This document shows positions 1 through 9,743 of a DNA stretch of 64,000 nt, piece after piece. This stretch comes from Nereocystis luetkeana (lineage: Eukaryota > Sar > Phaeophyceae > Laminariales > Laminariaceae): assembly GCA_031213475.1 (NCBI GenBank), contig JARUPZ010000019.1:3126770-3190769 (forward strand), written 5' to 3'. The translations under genes were made by a program, and so were the position numbers. The notes beneath the pieces are model-generated. The model was not told the origin of the DNA, ran no database searches, and saw only the letters and a list, made by a program, of their open reading frames with translations. How positions within the stretch are numbered: position 1 is the stretch's first letter; each line of letters starts with the position of its first letter.

Positions 1-124
1 TTTTGAGACGTTATTTCTGGCTTTTTCAGCGATCTCCGAAGCCCAAAAATCAGAACCATCTATTATGGGACAGGAAATCATCGATATTTTTGATCTCAGT
101 TCCTGGAGGGGGCAAAAATCAGCA

Positions 125-160
125 AAACCTCTCAGAACTGAGCTCAGTTCTGAGAGGTTT
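125..160. repeat. Perfect 36-bp palindrome inside the 5' element
   Basis: Bases 125-142 pair perfectly with 143-160, centred on GAG/CTC. Imperfect pairing continues outward to about 90-188, where CTCAGTTC and GAACTGAG arms and AAAATCAGC/GCTGATTT arms recur. It is a subterminal hairpin of the TIR element rather than a gene terminator. Confidence 0.85.
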
Positions 161-319
161 GGCTGATTTCTGAGAACTGAGATTTTTCGTATTTTGGGTG
201 CTACATCTCACTACTACTGCCAGCCCACCTATCTACCTGCGCACCTGCCACCCGTCACCCACCACGCGAAAGCATCAAGCCGACGGCGGGCGGTAACTAC
301 GGCGCTTGTGTAAAGAGAG

Positions 320-727
320 ATGGCTTCTCCTTCACATGGAAGCAATATTAGCGGTGGCAGCAGCAGCTGCAACAGCGGCACCAGCAGTAGCAGAAGCAGC
401 AGCAGCACCGCCAGCAGCAGCAGCAGCAACAGCAGCACCAGCAGCAGCAACAGCAGCAGCAGCAGCAGCAGCAGCGATGGCGACTCGATGTCGCCGGCGC
501 TAATCCTCCCGTGTTTGGATGCTGAAACCACGCTCGCGGCCGCCGCTGCCTTCGCAACGTTTGAAGACGACGAGGAGGACGCTGAGACGCCTGCCGTAAA
601 ACGCTCGCGACGTGCCAAGCCACGCCCAGACTACAGAAAATCAACTTGGATGAAGATGCTACAGGCCGAAGCCAAGCTGTTGGACCCCACCTCAGACGAA
701 GCCACTTTTATACAAAACCACTTTTAA
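320..727 (+). pseudogene. Transposase N-terminal remnant (135 aa)
   Basis: The frame lies wholly inside the 1-823 TIR element. Its first about 50 residues are Ser/Asn encoded by (CAG)n-type repeats. An acidic stretch (FEDDEEDAE), a basic patch (KRSRRAKPRPDY) and a tail with STWMKML, DPTSDEATF and FIQNHF follow. That tail resembles the region before the DDE domain in PIF/Harbinger-type transposases, which read roughly W..ML....DP.S...F...F. The frame stops just there, so no catalytic residue is present. The low-complexity N-terminus is open in other frames too and carries no weight. Recognition of the family is from memory and moderate at best. Confidence 0.4.
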
Positions 728-823
728 AAATCAGAACCCATAATACACGTTATATATTTTCACCCACACTTTTCTGTAGCCCGAAAACTCACAAAATAAA
801 AAGACAGAAATAACGTCTCAAAA

Positions 824-1162
824 AATTCCCATAATACTTCGCCTCATGTCCTTTTCCCTTTACAGATGAGAGACGTCGTTAACGTATTACTATTAATATT
901 GATAGTGCGTACCAGGTACACATGTACGTACCTACGCCAGGTAGACTTTATACCTGGTGTATCATACCATATCCTATCATACATACCACACGAAGAGCAC
1001 CTTGCGCACCGAAAGCAAGACCGCTGAGTCCTCGTTACAACAGACAGCTCCCCAAGGAGCAGCAGCAGCCGTAGCAGCAGCAGCAGGCAGCAGCATCGTC
1101 TCACACTGCTGGACAAGTCGGCCAGTTAACCAGTCAAGTCTGTCAGTCAGCCTACCAGTCAG
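824..1162. other. Intergenic, CAG-rich, no gene seen
   Basis: It holds one TATTAATA (891-898), one TACCAGGTA (910-918) and a CAG-type microsatellite near 1058-1093. The short frames here are translations of the CAG tract on both strands and are not credible genes. Confidence 0.6.
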
Positions 1163-2101
1163 TCAGTAGGCCAGAGATGCAACGCCATGCCCTCCCCTCA
1201 CCAGAGACAGGGCGGTGGCCTCCTTCCTCTTCCGCGCGGCGTTGCGCGCCCCTTCCGCTATCTTGCGCCTGGTCTCCTCAGAGTGGCGCCCCCCCTTATT
1301 CCAAGGCTCCTTCCCCTTGTTCGCCGCCGAGATCCGCGCCCTGCTCGTCGCCGTGTGCGGCCGCCCGCCGGCCTCGGTGATAGTCACGGTGCTCTCCTCC
1401 CCCTCTACGGACTGCAGGACCTCTGCAGATGCGGAGACGTTCATGCTAACGCCCACGGCATGGGCGAAGTGTGGCGGTGCTCTCCCGCGAGAGCCTACCG
1501 GAAGCAGATGCGCTGTCATCTGCCAGCCGTGCCGTCGCTGTCGGCAGCGAAGGTTATGATCGTACTGACGGTGGTTATGGTGATGCTGGTCATGTAGTTG
1601 ACCCCAAAAGGAGACTGGCCCCGTCGACCAACCGGAGCTGGAGTGGTGATGTGGGTCGCTGCCGATGCTGCTGCCGCCGCCGTATGCTGAGCCTCCGGCA
1701 GCAGCGGTCAGACCGTCGTGCTTCCGGCTCTGTCTTCGGACGGAACAACGCACGGCGGGGGAGAATGGGGAGGCAGCGAACCCGGCGGCGGCGCCGGCAG
1801 CAGCGGTCGGCCATGGTCGGCCGAGGTGGCCCGGTGCGTGCGTAGCAGCATCAGCTGTGGGCATGACAACCATCAAAGCTGCCGTCATTAGCGATACCAT
1901 TCCGGTTCGCCATCGCCAAGTCGTGAATATTTCACCTGTTCGCATGCATCGGGAATGGTCGTCGATGGCCTTAGGCCTGTGTGGTCCCATGGTCTTCGCC
2001 AAGGGTAATTGAAACTTGAAACACGGGAGAGCATCATGTGTTGTCGTTTTTCTGGTTGAGGAGTTCCACTTCAATGGGAGGCGTGATTTCATAGGGATCA
2101 A
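1163..2101 (-). CDS. Protein with C-terminal NUMOD3-like motif
   Basis: A 312-codon frame runs on the minus strand. The last 60 residues contain ARISAANKGKEPWNKGGRHS followed by EETRRKIAEGARNAARKRKE. This matches the NUMOD3 pattern (SxxNKGKxxWNKGxxHSEETxxKI), a small DNA-binding module known from GIY-YIG homing endonucleases and found on its own in some plant and algal proteins. No GIY-YIG or other nuclease motif is visible. The middle is His/Ser/Gly-rich and unfamiliar. The start is uncertain: in-frame ATGs lie at 2101, 1945 and 1900. The last begins a hydrophobic run (MVSLMTAALMVVMPTADA) like a signal or organelle-targeting sequence ending in ADA-A. It is convergent with the hydroxylase-like gene to the right only in the loose sense of lying upstream on the opposite strand. 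DNA binding is inferred from the motif; a role in an organelle is a guess. Confidence 0.55.
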   Translation of the reverse strand: MIPMKSRLPLKWNSSTRKTTTHDALPCFKFQLPLAKTMGPHRPKAIDDHSRCMRTGEIFTTWRWRTGMVSLMTAALMVVMPTADAATHAPGHLGRPWPTAAAGAAAGFAASPFSPAVRCSVRRQSRKHDGLTAAAGGSAYGGGSSIGSDPHHHSSSGWSTGPVSFWGQLHDQHHHNHRQYDHNLRCRQRRHGWQMTAHLLPVGSRGRAPPHFAHAVGVSMNVSASAEVLQSVEGEESTVTITEAGGRPHTATSRARISAANKGKEPWNKGGRHSEETRRKIAEGARNAARKRKEATALSLVRGGHGVASLAY

Positions 2102-2440
2102 CAGAAAATAATATGATCGTCATCGAGCCTCCGACACCCACACCAGCAGCGCGTGTCTAGCTCTTATCGCTTTGCGTATGCTGTGCCACCAGCTCGTCTG
2201 AATATCTCTGTTTGTCAGACCACAAGATCTATGCTTCTCGGGAGACGTGTCGCCAATTAATACGGCGAGCCTTCGTCTTTATCCAGGAGCAATCTGTTAG
2301 GTTCCTCTATAAAAATAAACACCTCCCCCCCCCCCCTCTCCCCCGACAAGAACACGAGAATTGTCCAGGCGGAGTCGACCGGCCCCACTACTACGACCAC
2401 ACGTGGCTGCTGGTCGTGAGGACAAAGAGGAACGTTTCTC
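2102..2440. promoter_or_regulatory. Shared upstream region of two divergent genes
   Basis: The NUMOD3-motif gene runs left and the hydroxylase-like gene runs right from this stretch, so it probably holds both promoters and 5' UTRs. TATAAAAATAAA lies at 2310-2321, about 120 bases before the rightward start codon, and could be a TATA box. No other element is recognisable. Confidence 0.3.
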
Positions 2441-2611
2441 ATGAACGACATGCCGCCCAAGACTGAGGCTGGCTCACTTGCCGAAGGAACGCCCGGCCAG
2501 AAGGAGCAACATCGGCCGTCCCAAGCGGCCACTAACACCCATCGTGTGCCTCCTCAGCCGGCTGGAGTGGCGCCGCAGCCGCCGCCGCAACCTCAGCAGC
2601 AGCAGCAGCAG

Positions 2612-2642
<31 letters not shown>

Positions 2643-3202
2643 AGTCTCAGCCGGCCCCATTGACACCGCCATCGACGTCGCCGGTACGCTCCAGCGGTGC
2701 TATTGATAGCACCAGTCAAAGAAGATCACCGACCACACAGGCAGCAGCAGCAGCAGCAGCGGCAGCGGTAAAATCGACAGCTCCACCATTACCTCAACCC
2801 AAAGTGACAACCGACAAAGACGACAGGGAGGGCAGCGAAAGCTTCGTTGCTGCTCCTGCTGCTGTTGTCGCTACTTCTGCCACCGCCGCCGCTCCTGATG
2901 TTGTTGCTTATGCCCCCCCCCCTCCGACGCACGAGTACAACATCTCTGGAGCCTTGATCCCGGTGTCGCCTCCGGTGGGGGCTAGGGCGAGGACGGGGGC
3001 AGGAGCGGAGGTGGGAGGCGGAGACCCGGATGAACCGCGAGACGACGGGACGGCCAACTTCTACGAGTGGAGAGACGTGTTCCCCGAGCTGGAAGCTCTG
3101 GCGATGGGCTTGCCGGAGATAACGGCGGAGTGCTTGCAGGTGGCGTCGTGGAAGGCCTGGCCGGAGAAGCACTACGAAGAGGGAGGTGGGCAAGACTGGA
3201 AG
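2441..3202 (+). CDS. Hydroxylase-like gene, exon 1
   Basis: Starts at the ATG after GAACGTTTCTC and ends DWK|gtaaga. It codes 254 residues: a long Q/H/A/P-rich leader, then NFYEWRDVFPELEALAMGLP and a Trp-rich tail that matches the segment before the catalytic domain. Its reading frame continues 45 bases into the intron, so an unspliced transcript would end early at 3247. Confidence 0.75.
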
Positions 3203-6200
3203 GTAAGAGAGCGGTCGGTGTCGGTTGCAGAGTACGGTTGGTTCTGAGCAGCAAGGCTGGTAGAGAGCAGCTAAGCTGTTGCTTGGTGAGTGTGTCGTTG
3301 TGGTCGGTGTGTGGTGTTGGCATGCGACAGAAATGGGATGGCTGCAGGGTGGGCGATTTTTTGCCAACACATTTTGTCAAGAGTTCGTAGCGTGGGCGGT
3401 TGGTAGCGCGGTCGAGGCGGGCGGGGGTGCTGCGCTGCGGGCATCGGTGTGTGTGTGTGTTCTTCACATTAAGCCGTTCTTTCTACACGTCGACATCCAG
3501 CACAACCAGTGTCCGTGCCGATTCTTCAATCCTATCAATAGAAGAGATACAAGTTCTGGGGTCACAAAGCTACGCCACAGAGATACTACGTTGCCACGTA
3601 TGCAGGAAGCATTGCAGTGGGCAATGCAATGCCATGTCATCATACTAGATACGACAGGCACGACATACACAATCTATGTAATAGAGAAACGAAAGGAAAC
3701 AATCTAAGATAAAACAAAAACAAAGTAGACAAATCGAAAGAGAAGAAGAAAAAAATGAAAGCGAAAACTAGAAGAAACAATCTGTCGTGCCCCCCCCCCC
3801 CCGCAGGCGAGGTGGCCAACACTTGAAAAAGAACGAGCTGGAAAAAAGAAAAAAATAACAAAAACACCACTGCTTGTAAATAGAGTAAGACAAAGAACCG
3901 AGGAAAAAATAACAACGGGAAAATAACAGGCAGACCAAAGTCCAAAGCGCCCTCCAGCAGGTGGCGGCAGCAGTTTGTGGTACGAGTATACGAGAAGAAC
4001 AGCCAGGTTCCCCCTGCTAATCCGCCTGGTACCTCGCTACCCAGACTGCCGTCTCCGCCCTGCGTTCGTCAACTATGCCCAACCCCTTGGCGTCAGACAA
4101 TACGAAACGAGCAGAGCATGTTCGTCATCCAACCACGCCACACGACTCCTTCAGCACGGCTTATCAATCAGAAAAGGAAGAGAAAAAAATAAAATGAAAA
4201 TCACGGAGAGTCAGCGCAAGAAAGAAAAAAACAGAACAAAAAAAGAAGACAAGGGAAGACCACGTTCGAACCAGCTGCACCAGTTGGTGGCGCTAGTAGT
4301 ATGGTCATGTTCTACTTCCTAGTCGGCCTGGTGCCTTGCTACCCTGTCTGCCATCTCCTTACTACTTTCGTCTACCGCAGTTTCCCTTCTACTCCTCCTG
4401 TTCCCCCCCCTCTCCGCATTCCCTTGGTCGGGCTTTCTGCCACTTCTCCTGTTGCCCCCTCCACCCCCATTCCCTTGGACGCCATCCACGGCGGATGCGC
4501 GGCGCTGCCTACTCATCTCAGCCTCAGCCTCGTGCCACCTCACGATGAACCGTTCGGCTGCTTCAAGGATCCCCCGGTACCACTGGCACCCATCTACTCT
4601 CGTATTCCATAGCTCCCCAGTTGTTACAACTTGTACCGGTAGTCTGTGGCATCAACCCAGTTAGGAGCGCAGTCCTGTTCAGGGGACAACCTACATAATA
4701 TTCGACTGGTTTGTCCCCAAACGGGACTGCATTCCTCAGAGGGTTAAGCTGTTGATTTGCACAAGAGTTACCGCTCTCATCATATCTGCATGTTTAAACC
4801 ATACCTGGTATTTCAATAGTGTAAGTACCTCTGGTACCAGGTATGATATTATATTAACAGAATGTCTGCTATTTAGACGATGAGGGGATATTGACGAGAA
4901 AACGCCTTGCTCTACGCGCGCACAGACTGCATCTGCACGTAGGGGTGGGTCGGAGTTTCTGTCTTGCACATCATTTTGAGAGACGATCCCGATGGATCAA
5001 TCTGCCTGCTCTGGACACGAGTCCTGCCACTCGTGCCGGCAGTGACACCGATTGGCTAGGTAGCTCTGCCATCGACAGGTTGGGAGCATCGACAACGCCG
5101 CGAGCGCTGCTGCTTGTTTTTTTTGTGGTCCACCTTTCGTTTGGACGGTTGAAGAGTATGGGACGTGAGCCCCAAGAGCACAAACTCCACCAATCAACAA
5201 TCAACCGTGGTGGCAGTGTAAGGAATCGATGTACGTAATTTGTGGTGTACCAGGTGCCATACACAGAAAACGGTTCTTGGAGCCGTTCGATTGGCCTGGT
5301 TTGCATTTTACTCGCGGTTTCCTTGCCTTAGGCTGTGTGTAAGCTTTGACCACACTTAAGGTTTTGCGTGAGGGTGAACAATTTTATTTTTTTACGCCGG
5401 ACCATTTTTCAGAAACGATGTATACGTGTTTCACCCGTATCTTACCAGTACAGCAGTGCTTCCGTTTCCGGTTAGTATCGGTGAGTGGTGATGTGGTGAT
5501 CAGTGTTGTAAATTGCGCCAAGAAAGGTGCGATACGATTAATGCGATTAGGTTCATTCTTATTGGAGATCGTTTTTTCCATAATTTCCAAAGTTTGGAAA
5601 TAATTGGAGATATGTATCAATACACGGAGGCGTTCTGTCACTATTCGTGAAATTCGTGAAATTCTCCAGAACCAAAAATATCAAGTACGTTAACATTCCA
5701 ATATTTGGAAAAAAAAAACAGGAAAATATGGAAGATTGAAAATTGCACGAAAAAATGTCGAAAATCTGGACAAAAAGCTCTCCCGTAAGAATGACCCTTA
5801 GACCTATGCCAATGGTACAGCGAAGTTCAAGAGTTTTTGAAAAAATATATGGCTTTAAAAAAACAGCCGAAAAAATTCTCGTACCGCCGCTGTGGGAAAA
5901 AAAGAGAAAAAAGTTTTATTTTTTATTTTTTTTCCCCCAACGGCTGCAGGCGGCGCAATTTGTTTTTTCTGATTGCAAATTGTCAACACGCTGATAGAAA
6001 CCAGCTCGTGCGACGATCGACGCTCGTTCTCGGCAGAGACTCAGCCCACGGCCAACCCGCTCGGGATCTGGCAAGGCCAACGAATATAGATGACGGCCTC
6101 GAAGATATCAGGTGGACCCATGGTCTAGGGGGCGAGAGCTTGCCGGCGGCGTCCTACGGTATCCTCCCAAACCTGAAAAAAAGGTCTATTTTTTGCCATT

Positions 6201-9200
6201 CGAGACGGATGGAGAAGTTTTGTTTTCTGTTTTGTGCAAACCAGCGGCCAAATGTTTTTTTATCACAGGCCTGGTCAGCTCCCGCCACATGACACCGGCC
6301 ATGGTGCGAAGACGGTGACCCTAGGGTGGGTCGGAGCCCCTAACGAGCGCCCTCCGTTCAGAATTCATGACGCAATCGTTGGTTTTGTTGATCGATGTCT
6401 GTCGAGGACTCGGAATCTCGCCGCTTCGAACCAAAGATCGGCCTGAGTTTTTCTCAAGCCGATGTTGGCCCAACATCGGCCCCAGATTTGCTTTTTTTGG
6501 GCTTTTCCAAAAGTTAGAAACTTTTTTTTTTTTAGGTGGCCCATAGGAAGCGTGTTCTGAATTTTTTGGCGGATATCTTTAAAATTCAAACTTTTTGTTG
6601 CAACTTCGCTGTACCATTGGCATAGGTCTTAGGGTTTTGTTTTTTTGTGTTGTTTGATCGCCATTAATCGTCGATGAAAAACATTATCGCATATCGCGAG
6701 TAATCGCGATATTCGGGCACAAAGCGGTGCGTTTCAAGAGGAACCCAACTTGTATAGAGCACGTCAACGAAGTGCTCAGCACCCAGCCCGGCGCTGCGGC
6801 GCAGTCCAAGTTTGAACCATTAACCACCGCTTGCATCAAACGTAGAGGCTGAACATAGGTGCACGCGCACAGGAATGCATTGCACGGAAGCAACGAAACC
6901 GATGGTAATTTGGGTTCTGAGATCCACGTCCAGCCACGACCCCACAACCAGACTGATGTTGTATACATACAAAGGGTTTCCACGAGTCCATGATGCATGC
7001 ACGATGTTGGCCTCTTGGGTTGGTCGTTGTATTCGTTACTTTGTACTCAATATTATGTCACCACCTACATACAGTACGTACGACCACGACCACCCTTTCA
7101 CCCGCCACGACAACACAACCACCATACACAAATTCGCGCACCAATGCACAGAGGCGAAAGACACAAACGATGGCGTGGTGCATGCAGGAACTAGGAACTG
7201 AGACAGTCACCCAGCAGCCAGCAGTCTTGCCGGATGTCTGTTCTGCAGAGAGAGATGTATCGGAGGCTTTACTGAACTAGTCGTGGTCGCGGGTGAAAAA
7301 CAAATTGCGATCACGATCAAAGGAGATCGCGATTAAATCGTGATCGCAAAACGCGATTTACAACACTGGTGGTGCTGGTGTCGCGCCCTGGGGGTGATTT
7401 AACCCACCGCGTCGAAGCGTGTCTTTCACTACTTTGCCCGGAAATGTAAGCAACGTCTGCGTATTCGCTTGAAACCCAAACGAATCTTACATTCCCGGAG
7501 ATAGTGGTACCTTGGAAGCGGGCTTCACTTGTTGTGGGCTGTGGGGACACGCTGCGGACGGTGCTGCCACCTGGTCTCTGGCTGTCGAGATGAGCGTGGA
7601 GTGTCATGCCCCAAGATTCCTCACACATTAGCAGCCTCCTCGTTGGTTGAAAAAAATATAACTACGCCCCCCCCCAACCCCATCGCACACGCCTTCCCCC
7701 TTCCGGAAACTCTGGGATTGCTCCCCTCACTTCGCGGCGGTGTGGACGGCCTCACCCAACGACGCTTTCCGCGCGGCTGTTTTTCTATTTTTTAAGGTCT
7801 TCCCGTTCGTGCACACGTTCCCCGCGTACGACGAGTCCCGCCGAACGTGGGTGGAGAGCAGCTGCAAGCGCTGCCCGGAAACGGCGGCGATATTGCGCCG
7901 CCTTCCCAACATCCGGACCGCTCTCTTCTCTCGGCTGGGAGGAGGTTCTCGTATTTCCGGGCACCGGGGATGGGCGGACCTCGCGAATCACGTCCTGCGG
8001 TGCCACTTGCCGATCAAGGTGCCGTCGGACGGAGTGTGCGGGCTGTGGGTGGAAAGCGAGGTGCGTGTCATGAGGCGTTTCGATTTTGCCAGGATATTTT
8101 TGCCAGATTTTTTTACTTGCCTCGCCGAAAAAAACTTTGAGCGGAGAGGGAGAAGAGAGCTGGGAACAACAAGCATTGCAGATGTCCGGATTCAGGCAGC
8201 CAGTGGGTGCGGTGCCTTCTTTTCGCGTCTGTTTTGCGTCTGGAAGTTTCTCCCCCTCCGATATGGGCTCAGCCGCCAATAAGTTGACGACTTACTGTAG
8301 CTTAGCTTGAACGAAAAGGTTGATACCTGGTAGGACAACATGGCTGACAGTGTACAAAAACTCCTCGTGTCACCTCCATTCCTAGAATTTTCACAGGCAG
8401 TCTGCGTAAGGGTTTTATTTATAGTCAAATGTACTTCAACCGTTTGGTCGAAGCAAGTCGTAAGTATGGCTCTCCGCTGCCGCCGTTGCCTCCGCAGCCG
8501 CCGCCGTTCTCGCGCGCACAAAGCCAGTGCTCGATGAAGGGGGGGGGGGGCGGGGTGTACTCGATAGGAGAGATGTACTCGATCTCCTGCATGGCCGTAG
8601 TCGTATGACCATAGACCCTCGCATCCCTACAATGCCGGGACGGAGCATGTCGGGTTTTCACCGACCAGGCAGGCATTGCTTGCACCAAGCGCGAAGCGCC
8701 GTGAGGTGTCTGGCGAGTCGCATGAAGGGTGAGCTGCATCCTACTAAGAACCGCTTGTGAGGCGGACTTGCATATGGACGACAGCTTCAATGAGTTGATT
8801 TAATTTCCGGTGTATGCATTTCCAGAGACAGCAATGGGAGTACTATGCAACTGCCTCTTGGGTGCCTTACCTTGAGCATTACGTGATACGATCAATTCCC
8901 TTGTGCGGAGTAAAGGTTATTTACCTCGCACAAGTGATCTAACTCGACAACCAGCTGTGGGTATCCGCCAAAAAAAATAAAATAAATAACGGTACCCTGG
9001 TTGTCTAGCTCACGTGGTGAGCGGCATATTTTACAGTGTCGTTGCCAACCGACGCCAACCCAACCTATATAAAATAGGGGGGGGGGGCGTAATCATTCAT
9101 TCCTTACCGTAGTTTTTTTTACCATTGACCACGTATTCCTTTCAAGACGCAGCAAGGAGAGGAGGAGGTGCTGAATGTGTTTGTGTTTTGGATCCGCGTA

Positions 9201-9743
9201 TGTGCACTATTAGTGTGGTTATTGTGGGGGGAGAGGTGTTGGAATTCATTTTTTTATTTTTTGCTCATCGCTCGCCGTGCAACATGGGGAGTTTGTTGAG
9301 CGCGTTTTGGGTTTCTACCCGCTGAATACAGCCGTATCGCCCACCAGGCAGGAGGCGGGAATCAACCAAACGGTTCGCCGCGAAATTAAAGAGAGGGTTG
9401 CCCCAGCAACGGTGCAGATAGGGCGGGCTCTCCGTCAAGCAGCTTGTTGTCGCCGAAAGAACGGACTCGCCGCGCCCGTGGTCGCGGCGGCCTCTCGTTC
9501 TCTCCCGACCCTCAACAACGCCTCCGTGCCGCTATTGATCCTCTTGTGCGGCAGTTTCGGCGACACGATGAAGGCGAGATTGTGGTGTTCGACGATAGCA
9601 AGCTGCACAGGGCGTTCAACGGGTGCACGGAGGAGAGACTGGTCTTGATCGTCGACCTGCTCCGACCTCCGGGCGTTCCTCTGGGGACTGCCGACGGAGA
9701 ACACACGCCAGAGCTGGACGCTTTCATCGAGGCGTTCCGATGA
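2441..9743 (+). CDS. Aspartyl/asparaginyl beta-hydroxylase-like gene, 3 exons
   Basis: Joining 2441-3202, 7797-8060 and 9555-9743, all phase 0 with GT..AG borders, gives 404 codons and a stop. Residues 1-200 are low complexity (Q, H, A, P runs). From about 210 the product follows the Fe(II)/2-oxoglutarate AspH family: W..VFPF at the first splice, FSRLGGGSRISGHRG with the first metal His, then VLRCHLPIKVP. Exon 3 gives EIVVFDDSKLHRAFN with the second His, then EERLVLIVDLLRP with the Arg expected to hold the 2-oxoglutarate carboxylate. As in animal AspH, the usual HxD acid is a Gly (HRG), normal for this family. Enzymes of this group hydroxylate Asp or Asn side chains; the substrate here is unknown. 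No membrane anchor or signal peptide is seen, so a soluble protein is likely. Intron 1 (4.6 kb) and intron 2 (1.5 kb) hold transposons. Confidence 0.8.
3450..4370 (+). repeat. Dispersed repeat, copy 1 (intron 1)
   Basis: 3460-3510 and 3915-4370 match the inverted sequence at 18507-19040 at roughly 85-90%. About 400 bases at 3511-3914 are missing from the other copy. A 115-residue frame at 3975-4319 is conserved between copies (RLVP.YPDCRLRPAFVNYAQ, then PLGVRQYETSRA), so an ancestral coding sequence is possible, but no family is recognisable. Confidence 0.7.
4661..4747. mobile_element. MITE family B, degraded copy
   Basis: Short fold-back element: GCGCAGTCCTGTTCAGGGGACAA near the left end pairs with TTTGTCCCCAAACGGGACTGC to the right, and it ends GGGTTAA. 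Left end is TTAGGAG. The TA flanks seen in other copies are lost. Confidence 0.6.
5540..5800 (+). repeat. Dispersed repeat next to element C, copy 1
   Basis: Matches in inverted orientation 45080-45020 and 44620-44370, where a SINE interrupts it. Shared blocks include ATAATTTCCAAA, CACGGAGGCGTTCTGTCAC and AAAATATGGAAGATTGAA. The second copy carries an extra stretch of about 45 bases next to element C. Confidence 0.6.
5801..6628. mobile_element. TIR element family C, copy 1 (828 bp)
   Basis: Ends are GACCTATGCCAATGGTACAG and its inverted copy, about 27 bp, flanked by TTA at 5798-5800 and 6629-6631. A 3-bp TTA duplication is the signature of PIF/Harbinger elements. The interior has no transposase. 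A frame (QLVRRSTLVLGRDSAHGQPA) is shared with copy 2 but is not a known domain. It lies in intron 1 of the hydroxylase-like gene. Confidence 0.75.
6632..7796. other. 3' part of hydroxylase-like intron 1
   Basis: No second gene is visible. Near 7300-7370 lie short palindromic ATCGCGAT/AATCGTGAT strings. The overlapping frames have no conserved features. Confidence 0.5.
7797..8060 (+). CDS. Hydroxylase-like gene, exon 2
   Basis: Acceptor tttttaag|GTCTTC and donor GAG|gtgcgt. Its 88 residues hold the first half of the double-stranded beta-helix with the His of GHRG and the RCHLPI strand. Cys pairs (SSCKRCPE) lie near its start. Confidence 0.85.
8537..9092 (+). repeat. G-tract-bounded repeat family H, full copy
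   Basis: A roughly 550-bp unit that begins in a poly-G run followed by GTGTACTCGATAGGAGAGAT and ends ATAAAATAGGGGGGGGGG. Internal landmarks are CATGCATGGCCGTAG, CCTACAATGCCGGGACGG, AAGCGCGAAGCGCCGTGAGG and CCAACCGACGCCAACCCAAC. It lacks TIRs, a coding frame, A/B boxes and a poly-A tail. Other copies lie at 17581, 46262, 48186, 55050, 56199, 58275, 60403 and 61751. Most sit in annexin introns; this one is in intron 2 of the hydroxylase-like gene. Confidence 0.8.
9555..9743 (+). CDS. Hydroxylase-like gene, exon 3 and stop
   Basis: Acceptor gtgcggcag|TTTCGG. It codes the VFDDSKLHRAF metal-His motif, the 2-oxoglutarate Arg and a C-terminal tail ending EAFR-stop at 9741-9743. The acceptor fits phase 0 and the family spacing, but a nearby AG could be used instead. 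Confidence 0.8.
   Translation, partial: FRRHDEGEIVVFDDSKLHRAFNGCTEERLVLIVDLLRPPGVPLGTADGEHTPELDAFIEAFR

Larger units (their letters stand above)
1..823. mobile_element. Non-autonomous DNA transposon with 19-bp TIRs
   Basis: The first 19 bases (TTTTGAGACGTTATTTCTG) return as an exact inverted copy at 805-823. Between them lie a large palindrome and one short reading frame resembling the N-terminal part of a transposase. The left end coincides with the window edge, so the TIR may extend further and the target-site duplication cannot be read. Short size and lack of a catalytic domain suggest an internally deleted derivative of a cut-and-paste element. The superfamily is uncertain; PIF/Harbinger is favoured only from the encoded peptide. 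Confidence 0.7.

Noticed and set aside
306..503. Poly-Ala, poly-Ser and poly-Leu frames over 350-480
   Set aside because: All come from the same CAG-type tract read in different frames. Only the frame with a non-repetitive tail (320-727) is kept, as a transposase remnant.
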